Positions 24,550 to 32,177 of a stretch of DNA of 64,000 nt are shown here, in pieces (the stretch's first letter is position 1; each line of letters starts with the position of its first letter). The translations under genes were made by a program, and so were the position numbers. Source of the stretch: Chloroflexota bacterium (GTDB taxonomy: Bacteria > Chloroflexota > Dehalococcoidia > Tepidiformales > Tepidiformaceae). The stretch is from contig JACRBT010000017.1 in assembly GCA_016234445.1 (NCBI GenBank), positions 186,001-250,000 on the forward strand. Direction: 5' to 3'. The notes beneath the pieces are model-generated. The model saw nothing but the letters and a program-made list of their open reading frames with translations. It was not told the origin of the DNA and did no database searches.

Positions 24550-25689
24550 TCACCATTGAACGAACATCGGCATGACGACGTGGACGTAGTCCTTCGGCTC
24601 GCCTTCTGCAACGACGGGGCGGAAGACGCCCTGGCTGCTGGGGCTCGTCATCTGGAGCTCGACTTCACCCGATAGCGCGTTCAGCACGTCCTGGAGGTAG
24701 CGGCTGTTGAAGGCGATCTTCGAGGCGTCGCCTTCGATCTTCGCGTCGATCTCGCCGTTGTTGTCGCCGATCTCGTCGGCGCGGGCGCTGATCGTGAGCT
24801 TGCCGGGCATGCCGTTCCCCGGGACGAGCTGCAGGCGGACGATGCCGCTGCCGTCGCGCGCGAAGATCGCGGCGATCCGCGTCTCCCGCTTGAACTCCTC
24901 CACGCTCACCGTCGCCTTCGTGTTGTAGTCCGCCGGGATGAGCTGGTTGTAGTTCGGGAACGTCCCCTGGATGAGCTGGGCCACCAGTTCCGTGTCGCCC
25001 ACCGAGAACAGGACCTGCGTCCGCTGGGGATTGAGCCGCATCTCGACCGGCTCGCTGCTTTCGCCCACGAGACGCGCGACTTCGCGCAGTGCCCGGGCCG
25101 GGACGATCACTTCCACCGCGTCTGAAGGCGCGGCAGGCAGGGTGATGTCCGAAACCGCCAGCCGGAAGCCGTCGGCCGAGGCGAAGGTGAGCCGGGCGCC
25201 GTCCGCTTTCACGTGGACGCCGGTGAGCACCGGGCGCGAGTCGTCCGAGGCGGCGGCGAATTCGACCCGCTCGATCGTCTTTCGCAGGGCCTTCGGGTCG
25301 AGGATGAGGCTGACGCCTTCGCTGAAGGAATGGATGCGCGGGAAGTCCTCCGCGTCCATGGTGTGGATGCTTGACTCGTTGCGCGCGCATTCAAGCTTCA
25401 GCTGGCGGCCGCGCTCCGGGATCTCAAGGCTCACCGTTGCCGGGGGCAGCGACGAAACGAAGTCGCCGATGAGCCGCGACGGCACGGTCGTCGCGCCGTC
25501 TTCGTCGATCTTCGCCCCGACCCAAGTGCTGATCGAGATGTCGAGGTCGGTCGCGGCCAGCTTGAGCCGGCCCTTGTCGGTCATCAGCAGCACGTTCGCC
25601 GTGATGGGGAGCGTCGATCGCGTCGCGACGGCGCGGCCGACGATCGAGAGGCCGCGCTGCAGGTTTTCCTGGAGCACCTGGACTTTCAC
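24550..25689 (-). CDS. dnaN: DNA polymerase III beta subunit (sliding clamp)
   Basis: 379 residues, GTG start at 25689. The protein forms the ring that tethers the replicative polymerase to DNA. The N-terminus (MKVQVLQENLQRGLSIVGRAV, then STLPITANVLL) and C-terminus (RPVVAEGEPKDYVHVVMPMF) are typical, and three clamp domains of about 125 residues fit the length. It lies near recF but in opposite orientation with an enoyl-CoA hydratase between them, unlike the usual dnaA-dnaN-recF order. dnaA is not in the window. Confidence 0.96.
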   Translation of the reverse strand: MKVQVLQENLQRGLSIVGRAVATRSTLPITANVLLMTDKGRLKLAATDLDISISTWVGAKIDEDGATTVPSRLIGDFVSSLPPATVSLEIPERGRQLKLECARNESSIHTMDAEDFPRIHSFSEGVSLILDPKALRKTIERVEFAAASDDSRPVLTGVHVKADGARLTFASADGFRLAVSDITLPAAPSDAVEVIVPARALREVARLVGESSEPVEMRLNPQRTQVLFSVGDTELVAQLIQGTFPNYNQLIPADYNTKATVSVEEFKRETRIAAIFARDGSGIVRLQLVPGNGMPGKLTISARADEIGDNNGEIDAKIEGDASKIAFNSRYLQDVLNALSGEVELQMTSPSSQGVFRPVVAEGEPKDYVHVVMPMFVQW

Positions 25690-25691
25690 GT

Positions 25692-25770
25692 GTTCACCCG
25701 CCTAAGCCATTCGACGGATTATAGGGGCCGAAGTTGTCGCGGGACAAGGCGACCGCGTAGGCGGGTGAAC
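25692..25770. repeat. 13-bp inverted repeat flanking the dnaN promoter
   Basis: GTTCACCCGCCTA at 25692-25704 and its exact reverse complement at 25758-25770 enclose the dnaN promoter. The arm next to dnaN contains its GGCGGGTG ribosome-site-like sequence. In read-through RNA from the upstream gene the arms could pair and hide the start; RNA begun at the inner promoter would lack the distal arm. Confidence 0.6.
25718..25747 (-). promoter_or_regulatory. dnaN promoter
   Basis: On the minus strand TTGTCC and a perfect TATAAT are 18 nt apart. The predicted start is near 25711, giving a leader of about 22 nt before the GTG. Confidence 0.6.
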
Positions 25771-25785
25771 AATTGCTTTCGGTTC

Positions 25786-26625
25786 TCAGTCTCCCCGGGC
25801 GACCTCGCCGCTGAGCTCGGCCACCCGCAGCTCGCCTGCGCGAGTCTGCCCGCCGAGGTCCATGAAGCGCTGCATGTTGTCGTGCGCCTCCTGGGTCCGG
25901 AGCACTTCCTGGAACAGGTAAGCCTCTTCCAGCATCCCCGGCACGGGGTCCGGTTCGGCGAAGCCCGCCGCCGCCTTTCCGTTGCGGACCGCGAGCGGCG
26001 GGAACGACGCGATCCGCCGTGCCAGCCCGTCGACGTAGGCGTCGAGCTCGGCGGCGGTGGCGAAGGCCCGGTTCAGCCAGCCCCAGCGCTCGGCCGTCGC
26101 CGCGTCCAAGTCCACGCCGCCGAGGATGATCTCGAGCGCCCGGCCGCGTCCCATCATCCGCGGGAGCCGCTGCGTCCCCGTGCCGCCGGGAAGGATGCCG
26201 ATCGGCACCTCCATCTGGTTCATCACCGTCTTCCCCAGCAGCCCGAAGCGCATGTCGCACGACGAGGAGAGTTCCGAACCGCCGCCGCCGACCCGCCCGG
26301 CGATCTTGCAGATCGTCGCCTTCGGCATGTTGCGAAACGTTTGGCACATCTCGTGGAACGCGTTCAGCGTCTCGCTTCGTTCGATTGGCTGGCCGATCGG
26401 CGAACGAAGCAGCACTTCCACGTCGAAGTGGGCGATGAAGAAGTCGGGGTCGGCGCTCTGGAGCACCACCGCGAGGACGCTGTCGTCGGCCGCCACTTCC
26501 GCCGCGAAGCCCATCAGCTCCTGGTAGAGCGGCAGCGTCATCACGTTGACGGGCGGGTTGTCGATGGTCGCCCAGAGGGCCGCGCCCTCCCGGGTGACGT
26601 GCAGGAGCTTGTAGTCGTAGGCCAT
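25786..26625 (-). CDS. Enoyl-CoA hydratase/isomerase (crotonase) family protein
   Basis: 279 residues, with GAGAGAGGAAAG upstream of the ATG. Crotonase-fold enzymes act on acyl-CoA thioesters. The oxyanion-hole loop is DFFIAHFDVEVL, where His replaces the usual Gly of the CAGAD-type motif. Both hydratase glutamates appear retained (GGGGSELSSSCDMRF and QMEVPIGILPGGTGTQRLPR). It interrupts the dnaN-recF neighbourhood, which is unusual for a metabolic gene. Confidence 0.85.
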   Translation of the reverse strand: MAYDYKLLHVTREGAALWATIDNPPVNVMTLPLYQELMGFAAEVAADDSVLAVVLQSADPDFFIAHFDVEVLLRSPIGQPIERSETLNAFHEMCQTFRNMPKATICKIAGRVGGGGSELSSSCDMRFGLLGKTVMNQMEVPIGILPGGTGTQRLPRMMGRGRALEIILGGVDLDAATAERWGWLNRAFATAAELDAYVDGLARRIASFPPLAVRNGKAAAGFAEPDPVPGMLEEAYLFQEVLRTQEAHDNMQRFMDLGGQTRAGELRVAELSGEVARGD

Positions 26626-26714
26626 CGCTTTCCTCTCTCTGGGTGCAATCCTGACCGGGCTCCGCCGGTCCGAAGGCGGGCCCGGGAAGAAATTACCACA
26701 TCAACGAAAAAACT

Positions 26715-26745
26715 TTGCCCCGCGCTAAAGAAAAGGGTTTATAAT
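26715..26745 (+). promoter_or_regulatory. recF promoter
   Basis: TTGCCC at 26715-26720 and TATAAT at 26740-26745 are separated by 19 nt. The GTG start lies 11 nt beyond the -10 box, so the leader is only a few bases. Confidence 0.5.
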
Positions 26746-26756
26746 CTCTACTTGCC

Positions 26757-27926
26757 GTGTTCATCTTCTCTCTGCAGATGGCGAACTACCGCAATTATGC
26801 GCGGGTCGGGCTCAAGCTCGACCGTGGCCTGAACCTGTTCGTCGGCGACAACGCCCAGGGCAAGAGCAACCTCCTCGAAGCCATCTACCTCCTCTCTACG
26901 ATGCGTTCGAGCCGGGCAAGCACCGACGCCGACCTCGTCCGCCGCGACATCCTGAACTCGGAGTTCCCGGTCGCCCGCCTCGCCTGCGAAGTCGACCGCT
27001 CTGCCGGAAACCTCCAGCTCGAAGTCGCCGTCGTCGGCCGCACCACGGACCCCAGCCACCGCGCCGGGAAGCGCGTCCGCGTCAACGGCGTCGCCAAGCG
27101 CGCTTCCGAAGCCGTCGGGCAACTGGCCGCCGTGCTCTTCACCACGCTCGACATCGAAATCGTGGCCGGCCCGCCGCTCCTTCGCCGCCGCTATCTCGAC
27201 ATGATGATCTCGCAGGTCGACCGCGGCTATCTCCGGGCCATGCAGCGCTACGCGAAGGTCCTGCCCCAGCGCAACAGCCTCCTCAAGCGCATCCAGAACC
27301 GCGAAGCCTCGGCGACCGAGCTGAACTTCTGGGACCAGGAACTCGCCCACGCCGGCGGCATCATCATGCAGGCGCGCGCCGACGCCCTCGGCCATCTCGT
27401 CCCCCAGGCCGCCTTCCAGATGGAGCGCCTCAGCGACGGCATGGAGACCATCGAAATCACCTACAAGCCCGCAATCGGCCACCTCGACGACCTCGATTGC
27501 CCGATCGACGACACAGAGTGGACGGCGAGGATGCTCAAGGCGCTCACCACCCTTCGCAGCCGCGAAATTGGCGCCGGGGCCACCCTCGTCGGCCCTCACC
27601 GCGACGACATCCTCGTCGAGATCGACGGCATGCCGGCCGACTCGTTTGCCTCTCGCGCCCAGCAGCGCACCGCGGCGCTTTCGATGCGCCTTGCCGAAGC
27701 CAGCTACCTCCGCAAGGCCCTGGGCGACGACCCCGTCGTCCTCCTCGACGACGTCCTCAGCGAACTCGACGCCCGCCGCCGCCGGGGAGTGCTCGAATTC
27801 TTCGACAGCTTCCAGCAGACCATCGTCACCACGGCCGAACCCGACCGCGTCCGCGAAGTCATGACGCGCGCTTCCGGCCGCTTTGTCGTCGTCGCAGGCA
27901 CCATCACCCGCTTCGAAGGGGAGTAA
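26757..27926 (+). CDS. recF: DNA replication and repair protein RecF
   Basis: 389 residues from GTG. An SMC-like ATPase that helps load RecA at gaps. Walker A is GDNAQGKSNLLEAIY, the ABC-type signature region reads SRAQQRTAALSMRLAE, and Walker B is PVVLLDDVLSELD. Length matches the family. Its 3' end runs into the PrsW-type gene. Confidence 0.95.
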   Translation: MFIFSLQMANYRNYARVGLKLDRGLNLFVGDNAQGKSNLLEAIYLLSTMRSSRASTDADLVRRDILNSEFPVARLACEVDRSAGNLQLEVAVVGRTTDPSHRAGKRVRVNGVAKRASEAVGQLAAVLFTTLDIEIVAGPPLLRRRYLDMMISQVDRGYLRAMQRYAKVLPQRNSLLKRIQNREASATELNFWDQELAHAGGIIMQARADALGHLVPQAAFQMERLSDGMETIEITYKPAIGHLDDLDCPIDDTEWTARMLKALTTLRSREIGAGATLVGPHRDDILVEIDGMPADSFASRAQQRTAALSMRLAEASYLRKALGDDPVVLLDDVLSELDARRRRGVLEFFDSFQQTIVTTAEPDRVREVMTRASGRFVVVAGTITRFEGE

Positions 27927-27951
27927 TCCCATCGGCCGTCGCCGCAGTACC

Positions 27952-29145
27952 GTGGCCGGGTTCGCGGTCGTCGTTGGCGCCGTCGCCTTCCTCAACGGGC
28001 TGGCGGCCCTCCTCCTCCTCGTCGACCTCTCGGACGACCCCCAGCGCAAGCTCTTTGACGTCAACGTGGCCCTCGGCACGGCGATCGTCACCCTCAGCCT
28101 CGGCGGTCTGCTCGTTTACCAGGCGGCATCCGCGCTCGGCGGGGTGGGCTCCACGGCGATGACGCACCGGGTCCCCTGGGCGCTGCTCGCCGCCTTCCCG
28201 GTGCTCATCGCCGTCGGCCAGTTCCAGGTCGACCATCCCGAGCGCCTGCCATGGCTGTTCCCGGTGGTCAACGTCGCCATCGTCAGCATCCCCTCGGTGC
28301 TGGTGGCGGCGGTGGTGGCGCGGCGTTACGCCCGCTTCAACCGGTTCGCCTGGCCGGTCAGCTGGCGCGAATGGCTGACCGGCTTCATCTACGGCGCGAT
28401 CGGGGCGACCACCGTCGCCGCCATCCTCAACACGATCTACTTCATCGCCCTCGGCGCCATCCTCATCGACACGGTCGGCGAAGGTGACGCCTTTCATCTC
28501 GTCGACAACCTCCCCACCCTGCCCCGTGGTTGGGGGCTCTTCTACGACATCTCCGTGCTCTCCGTGTTCGCCCCCCTGAACGAAGAGTGGTGGAAGGGCT
28601 TCATCGTCGCCCTCTTCTTCTTCCGCAAAGGCTCGGCCGGGCGATGCTTCCTCTGGGGCACGCTCGCCGGCGCGGGGTTCAACCTCCTCGAAACCTTCCA
28701 GAACAGCCTCAGCCTCGTCCACCCGGAAGTCGTGAGCGAGCAGACGCTCGGCAGCCGCTGGTGGCTCTTCGCCCTCGCGCGGGCCGGCACGGGGGTCATG
28801 CACCCGCTCGCGACCGGTCTCGCCGCGCTCGGCATCTTCGGGCTGCTGCGAAGGAAGCCCCGCTACCTTCTCGGCTACCCGGCGGGCGTCCTCCTCCACG
28901 GGACCTGGAACTTCATGGTCTACGTCAACGCCGGCGACGCCTTCTTCAGCCAGGCCGGCCCCGACTCCCGTGCCCTCGACATCCTCAGCGTCACTGCCCT
29001 CGCCGCCATCTTCCTGATGTCCGTCACGCTGCTCTGGGAACTCCCCCGCCGCATCCTTGATGGCGTCCCGGCGCCGCTCTACCGCCTGATCGGCATGGTC
29101 CCGGCGGGCGACGGCGCCCGGGAGCCCAATCCCTCACTCTTCTGA
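27952..29145 (+). CDS. PrsW-family intramembrane metalloprotease-like protein
   Basis: 397 residues from the GTG at 27952, with about nine hydrophobic segments. The PrsW motifs are present: NEEWWKGF (EExxK), a His in GTGVMHPLATGLAALG and another in LLHGTWNF. Relatives cleave anti-sigma factors or other membrane substrates. The start is unsure: a good GGGGAG site at 27918-27923 points to ATC at 27931 in the same frame, which would add a basic N-terminus (IGRRRST); GTG 27952 and TTG 27883 are the conventional options. Confidence 0.85.
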   Translation: MAGFAVVVGAVAFLNGLAALLLLVDLSDDPQRKLFDVNVALGTAIVTLSLGGLLVYQAASALGGVGSTAMTHRVPWALLAAFPVLIAVGQFQVDHPERLPWLFPVVNVAIVSIPSVLVAAVVARRYARFNRFAWPVSWREWLTGFIYGAIGATTVAAILNTIYFIALGAILIDTVGEGDAFHLVDNLPTLPRGWGLFYDISVLSVFAPLNEEWWKGFIVALFFFRKGSAGRCFLWGTLAGAGFNLLETFQNSLSLVHPEVVSEQTLGSRWWLFALARAGTGVMHPLATGLAALGIFGLLRRKPRYLLGYPAGVLLHGTWNFMVYVNAGDAFFSQAGPDSRALDILSVTALAAIFLMSVTLLWELPRRILDGVPAPLYRLIGMVPAGDGAREPNPSLF

Positions 29146-29202
29146 CTTCTTTACCTTTGGCGCGGCACCCGGCGCCCGGTCGTGGCCATATCTCCTTCGA
29201 AC

Positions 29203-29220
29203 GGGGCGGCGAACCGCCCC
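29203..29220 (+). other. GC-rich hairpin before a small gene
   Basis: GGGGCGG-CGAA-CCGCCCC forms a perfect 7-bp stem ending 3 nt before the GGAGG of the next gene. It may end the upstream transcript or shape the 5' end of the downstream one. Confidence 0.4.
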
Positions 29221-29236
29221 ATCGGAGGCCCCGGCC

Positions 29237-29560
29237 ATGCGCAGCACCCCCACTTCCCCGCATCGCGGATTCGTCATCGAAACCACCGGCCTGCCCAGCG
29301 GCTTTCTCGGGTCGCTCGAACGGCGCGGCCTCGCAGGGCTCACCGCGGAGACGGTCGACGGGTTCTACATCGAGCCGCGCACGAATCTCGGCGCGATCAT
29401 TGCCGCCGCGGAAGCCGCCGGGATAACGGTCGAGGCCTTCCGGGCTGCCGGGACGACGGCCAGCTGGCACGCCGGCGCGCGGCCATCCGCCGGCACCGCC
29501 GAACGGCTCCGGAACCGGCGCTCAGCGACCTGGCTGCCAACCTACCCGCCCGCCTGCTGA
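29237..29560 (+). CDS. Hypothetical protein
   Basis: 107 residues with GGAGG 10 nt upstream of the ATG. The sequence has GFVIETTGLPSGFLGSLERR and an alanine-rich middle. No signal peptide, membrane segment or known domain is recognised. It sits between the PrsW-type gene and the convergent cNMP-binding gene. Confidence 0.55.
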   Translation: MRSTPTSPHRGFVIETTGLPSGFLGSLERRGLAGLTAETVDGFYIEPRTNLGAIIAAAEAAGITVEAFRAAGTTASWHAGARPSAGTAERLRNRRSATWLPTYPPAC

Positions 29561-29577
29561 ATCACCGGGGACCGGGA

Positions 29578-30009
29578 TCAGTCGTGCGCGAGGCGCTCGT
29601 CGAGTTCGCGCACCCGGCGGCTCATGAGCGTCAGCAGTTCCATCGCGAGGTCAGGGTTCGCGCGCACCTCCGCGGCGAAGTCCCAGCGGGAAAGCGCAAG
29701 GCACTTCGTGGGGACGCTCGCGCGGACGGTGGCGCTTCGCCGGTGGCTATCCAGCAACGCCATCTCGCCGAAGAAGTCGCCGGCCTTGAGCGTCCCAAGG
29801 GCCTTCTCGGGGTCACCGGCGACGACGGCGACTTCGCCTTCCGTGATCATGAAGAAGCCCACGCCCTCTTCGCCTTCCTTCACCACGGCCTCACCGGGCT
29901 TGAAGGTCCGTTCGCGGACAACCTTCGAAAGCCGTTCGAGGCTCTTGTGGGGAACATCCCTGAAGAGGGGGACGCGGGAGAGTGTGGAAATCAGGGGATT
30001 GTCGGCCAT
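29578..30009 (-). CDS. Cyclic-nucleotide-binding domain protein without HTH
   Basis: 143 residues, essentially one cNMP-binding beta-barrel: LFRDVPHKSLERLSKVV at the start, GEEGVGFFMITEGEV, and the phosphate-binding cassette around GDFFGEMALLDSHRRSATVRA, whose Glu and Arg would contact the cyclic nucleotide. It has no helix-turn-helix, so it is not a classical CRP; it may act as a stand-alone sensor or partner protein. It is divergent from amtB. Confidence 0.88.
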   Translation of the reverse strand: MADNPLISTLSRVPLFRDVPHKSLERLSKVVRERTFKPGEAVVKEGEEGVGFFMITEGEVAVVAGDPEKALGTLKAGDFFGEMALLDSHRRSATVRASVPTKCLALSRWDFAAEVRANPDLAMELLTLMSRRVRELDERLAHD

Positions 30010-30158
30010 TGTCGTGCTCCTGGCGGTGTCGTGCGCAATCGAAGTAGGCGGATTCTAGGCGCGTCCCTCACCGGTTACAAGCGTTCGTTCGCCGGGACGG
30101 CTGAAACGCGCCTCCCGCGACCAGCCGGCCGCACTCCGGCGCCCCCGGCAGGGCCCCC

Positions 30159-30234
30159 GAAACACCTTCGTAATCTGAAGGAAACTGGCCCGAAACATGG
30201 CCGAAACTGCCCGGAAACCCCCGGCCCCTAGCCT
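30159..30234 (+). promoter_or_regulatory. GlnR-box-like array and -10 box of amtB (first copy)
   Basis: Six pentamers start at 30159, 30170, 30181, 30192, 30203 and 30214, exactly 11 bp apart: GAAAC, GTAAT, then GAAAC four times, each followed by six variable bases. This is the geometry of actinobacterial GlnR boxes (gTnAc-n6-GaAAc). A TAGCCT -10 box (30229-30234) follows the last pentamer after 10 nt, the same spacing as at the second amtB. Confidence 0.7.
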
Positions 30235-30296
30235 TCGTCTCAAGGCCCGGCGGCGTTGCCACCGGTCGCTACTTCATAGGTTTTGGAGGGGGACCC

Positions 30297-31658
30297 ATGG
30301 AAATCGATACCGGGAACACGGCGTGGATGCTCGCAGCCTCCGCGCTTGTGCTCTTCATGACACCGGGGCTCGGCTTTTTCTACGCCGGCCTCACGCGCAG
30401 CAAGAACGTCCTTGCGACGATCATGCAGTCGTTCATCACCACCGGCGTCGTCGCCATCATCTGGGTGACCGTCGGCTATTCGCTCGCCTTCGGCCCCGAC
30501 CAGGGCCTCGGCCTCATCGGTAACTTCGATTACGTCGGCCTCAAAGACGTTGGCGTCGACCCGATTTCGACCGGGATCCCGCACCTCCTCTTCATGGCCT
30601 TCCAGATGATGTTCGCCATCATCACCCCCGCCCTGATCACCGGCGCCTTCGCTGAGAGGGCCAAGTTTGGGCCGTTTCTCGTCTTCACCGCGCTCTGGGC
30701 GTTGCTCGTCTATGTGCCCGTCGCCCACTGGGTCTTCGCGACCGACGGCTGGCTGAGCGCCTTTGCTTCGAACCCTGACACGCCCGACATCGGACTGAAC
30801 TCCCTGGACTTCGCGGGCGGCCTTGCCATCCACGTGAACGCCGGGATCGCGGCCCTTGCTGCGGTCTTTGTCTTCGGCAAGCGCAAAGGCTACGGCTCGG
30901 TCCCCATGGAGCCCCACGACATCACGATGGTCGTCCTGGGCGCCGCCATCCTCTGGTTCGGCTGGTTCGGCTTCAACGCCGGCAGCGCCCTCGGGGCCAG
31001 CGGCCAGGCTGTCTACGCCTTCGTCAACACCAACGTTGCCGCCGCAGTTGCCGGCCTGACCTGGACCATCCTGTCCTGGGCCATCCAGGGCAAGCCAAGC
31101 GTCGTTGGGGCCGCCGCGGGCGCCGTGGCCGGCCTCGTCGCCGTCACGCCTGCCTCCGGCTACGTCGAACCGATGGAAGCACTCGCAATCGGTGTCGGCG
31201 CCGGTGCCTTCTGCTACTTCGCCGTCCGCCTCCGCGCCAGGATCGGCCTCGACGATTCCCTCGACGTGGTTGGCGTCCATGGGGTCGGCGGGATGTGGGG
31301 TGCGCTCGCGACGGGCCTCTTCGCCAACGCCGCCGTCAGCGGGATCCCCTTCGCCGACGGTCTCATCCACGGCAACCCCCAGCAGCTCTGGGACCAGTCC
31401 GTCGGCATCGTCGCCGTCGGGGCATACTCCTTCATCGTCACCTTCGTCATCCTCAAGGTGCTCGACCTCACGGTTGGCATCCGGGTCACCGAAGACGACG
31501 AAGAGCTCGGCCTCGACGTCACCCAGCACGGCGAACGCGCGTACAACTCCGACGAAGCCGGTGTGGCCCTGCTGCCCGGGGCAGTGATGCCCGCGGCCCC
31601 GGCCATGTACAGTGCCACGACACTGCCGCACCCCGCGGCCAAAGGAGGCCACGCGTGA
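30297..31658 (+). CDS. amtB: Ammonium transporter AmtB (first copy)
   Basis: 453 residues, ATG after GGAGGG. An eleven-helix ammonium channel. Motifs include LFMTPGLGFFYAGLTRSKN, GAFAERAKFG, the first pore His in LAIHVNAG and the second in DVVGVHGVGGMWG. The cytoplasmic tail is longer than in E. coli and ends NLP-like without a clear motif. Its stop overlaps the glnK start, a classical amtB-PII pair in reversed order. Control by the upstream GlnR-like array is inferred. Confidence 0.95.
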   Translation: MEIDTGNTAWMLAASALVLFMTPGLGFFYAGLTRSKNVLATIMQSFITTGVVAIIWVTVGYSLAFGPDQGLGLIGNFDYVGLKDVGVDPISTGIPHLLFMAFQMMFAIITPALITGAFAERAKFGPFLVFTALWALLVYVPVAHWVFATDGWLSAFASNPDTPDIGLNSLDFAGGLAIHVNAGIAALAAVFVFGKRKGYGSVPMEPHDITMVVLGAAILWFGWFGFNAGSALGASGQAVYAFVNTNVAAAVAGLTWTILSWAIQGKPSVVGAAAGAVAGLVAVTPASGYVEPMEALAIGVGAGAFCYFAVRLRARIGLDDSLDVVGVHGVGGMWGALATGLFANAAVSGIPFADGLIHGNPQQLWDQSVGIVAVGAYSFIVTFVILKVLDLTVGIRVTEDDEELGLDVTQHGERAYNSDEAGVALLPGAVMPAAPAMYSATTLPHPAAKGGHA

Positions 31659-31996
31659 AGAAGATTGAAGCCATCATCCGGCCGGAGAAACTCAACGACG
31701 TGAAGCAGGCGCTCGACGACCTCGGGCTCCACGGGATGAACTTCACCCAGGTGACGGGCCGCGGCTCCCAGCGTGGCATCGTCCACCAGGGCCGCGGCGG
31801 CGAAACGGTCACCGTCGACATGCTCCCCAAGGTGAAGATGGAGGTCGTCGTCGCCGATATCGCCGTCGAACGGGCGATCGACGCCATCATCCGCGCCGCC
31901 CGCACCGGCAACATCGGCGACGGCAAGATCTTTGTCCTCCCGGTGGACGAAGCGGTCCGCGTCCGCACCGGCGAACGGGGTGACGTCGCGGTCTAG
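31655..31996 (+). CDS. glnK: PII nitrogen regulatory protein (GlnB/GlnK)
   Basis: 113 residues; the GTG overlaps the amtB stop and AAAGGAGG lies upstream. PII trimers sense ATP/ADP and 2-oxoglutarate and block AmtB by T-loop insertion. The core is normal (KKIEAIIRPEKLNDVKQAL, VDMLPKVKMEVVV, RTGNIGDGKIFVLPV). The T-loop is not: where E. coli has the modified Tyr51 this protein has Thr, and Tyr46 is Gly, with one extra residue (SQRGIVHQGRGGETVTV). Uridylylation or adenylylation at Tyr51 is therefore impossible. Confidence 0.93.
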   Translation: MKKIEAIIRPEKLNDVKQALDDLGLHGMNFTQVTGRGSQRGIVHQGRGGETVTVDMLPKVKMEVVVADIAVERAIDAIIRAARTGNIGDGKIFVLPVDEAVRVRTGERGDVAV

Positions 31997-32067
31997 GCAG
32001 CGATGTCATCGGCCCTCTCCTCCTGGCCCCGCCCTCTCGCAGGGGGCGGGGCCAGCCCTGTGCCGGC

Positions 32068-32121
32068 GAAATCTGTTCGTAACAAACTCGAAATCTGCCC
32101 GAAACCAACCGACCGTAGCTT
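32068..32121 (+). promoter_or_regulatory. GlnR-box-like array and -10 box of the second amtB
   Basis: GAAAT (32068), GTAAC (32079), GAAAT (32090) and GAAAC (32101) are 11 bp apart with six-base spacers. TAGCTT (32116-32121) follows after 10 nt. The arrangement and the -10 distance match the first amtB, though the surrounding bases differ. Confidence 0.7.
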
Positions 32122-32132
32122 TTCCCCCGTGC

Positions 32133-32160
32133 AGGCAGGCCTTTTCGGGCCCGCCTGCCT
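32133..32160 (+). terminator. Hairpin between glnK and second amtB
   Basis: AGGCAGGC pairs with GCCTGCCT and a T-run follows (TTTTG). For RNA reading through from glnK it would act as a terminator. For RNA started at the amtB promoter (near 32128) it would be a 5'-terminal stem-loop. Confidence 0.55.
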
Positions 32161-32177
32161 TTTGTTGGGGGAGGCAA

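Noticed and set aside
32133-32160. Attenuator for the second amtB
   Set aside because: If transcription starts near 32128 the hairpin is only a few bases from the RNA 5' end, too early for normal attenuation. It is better read as a terminator for glnK read-through.
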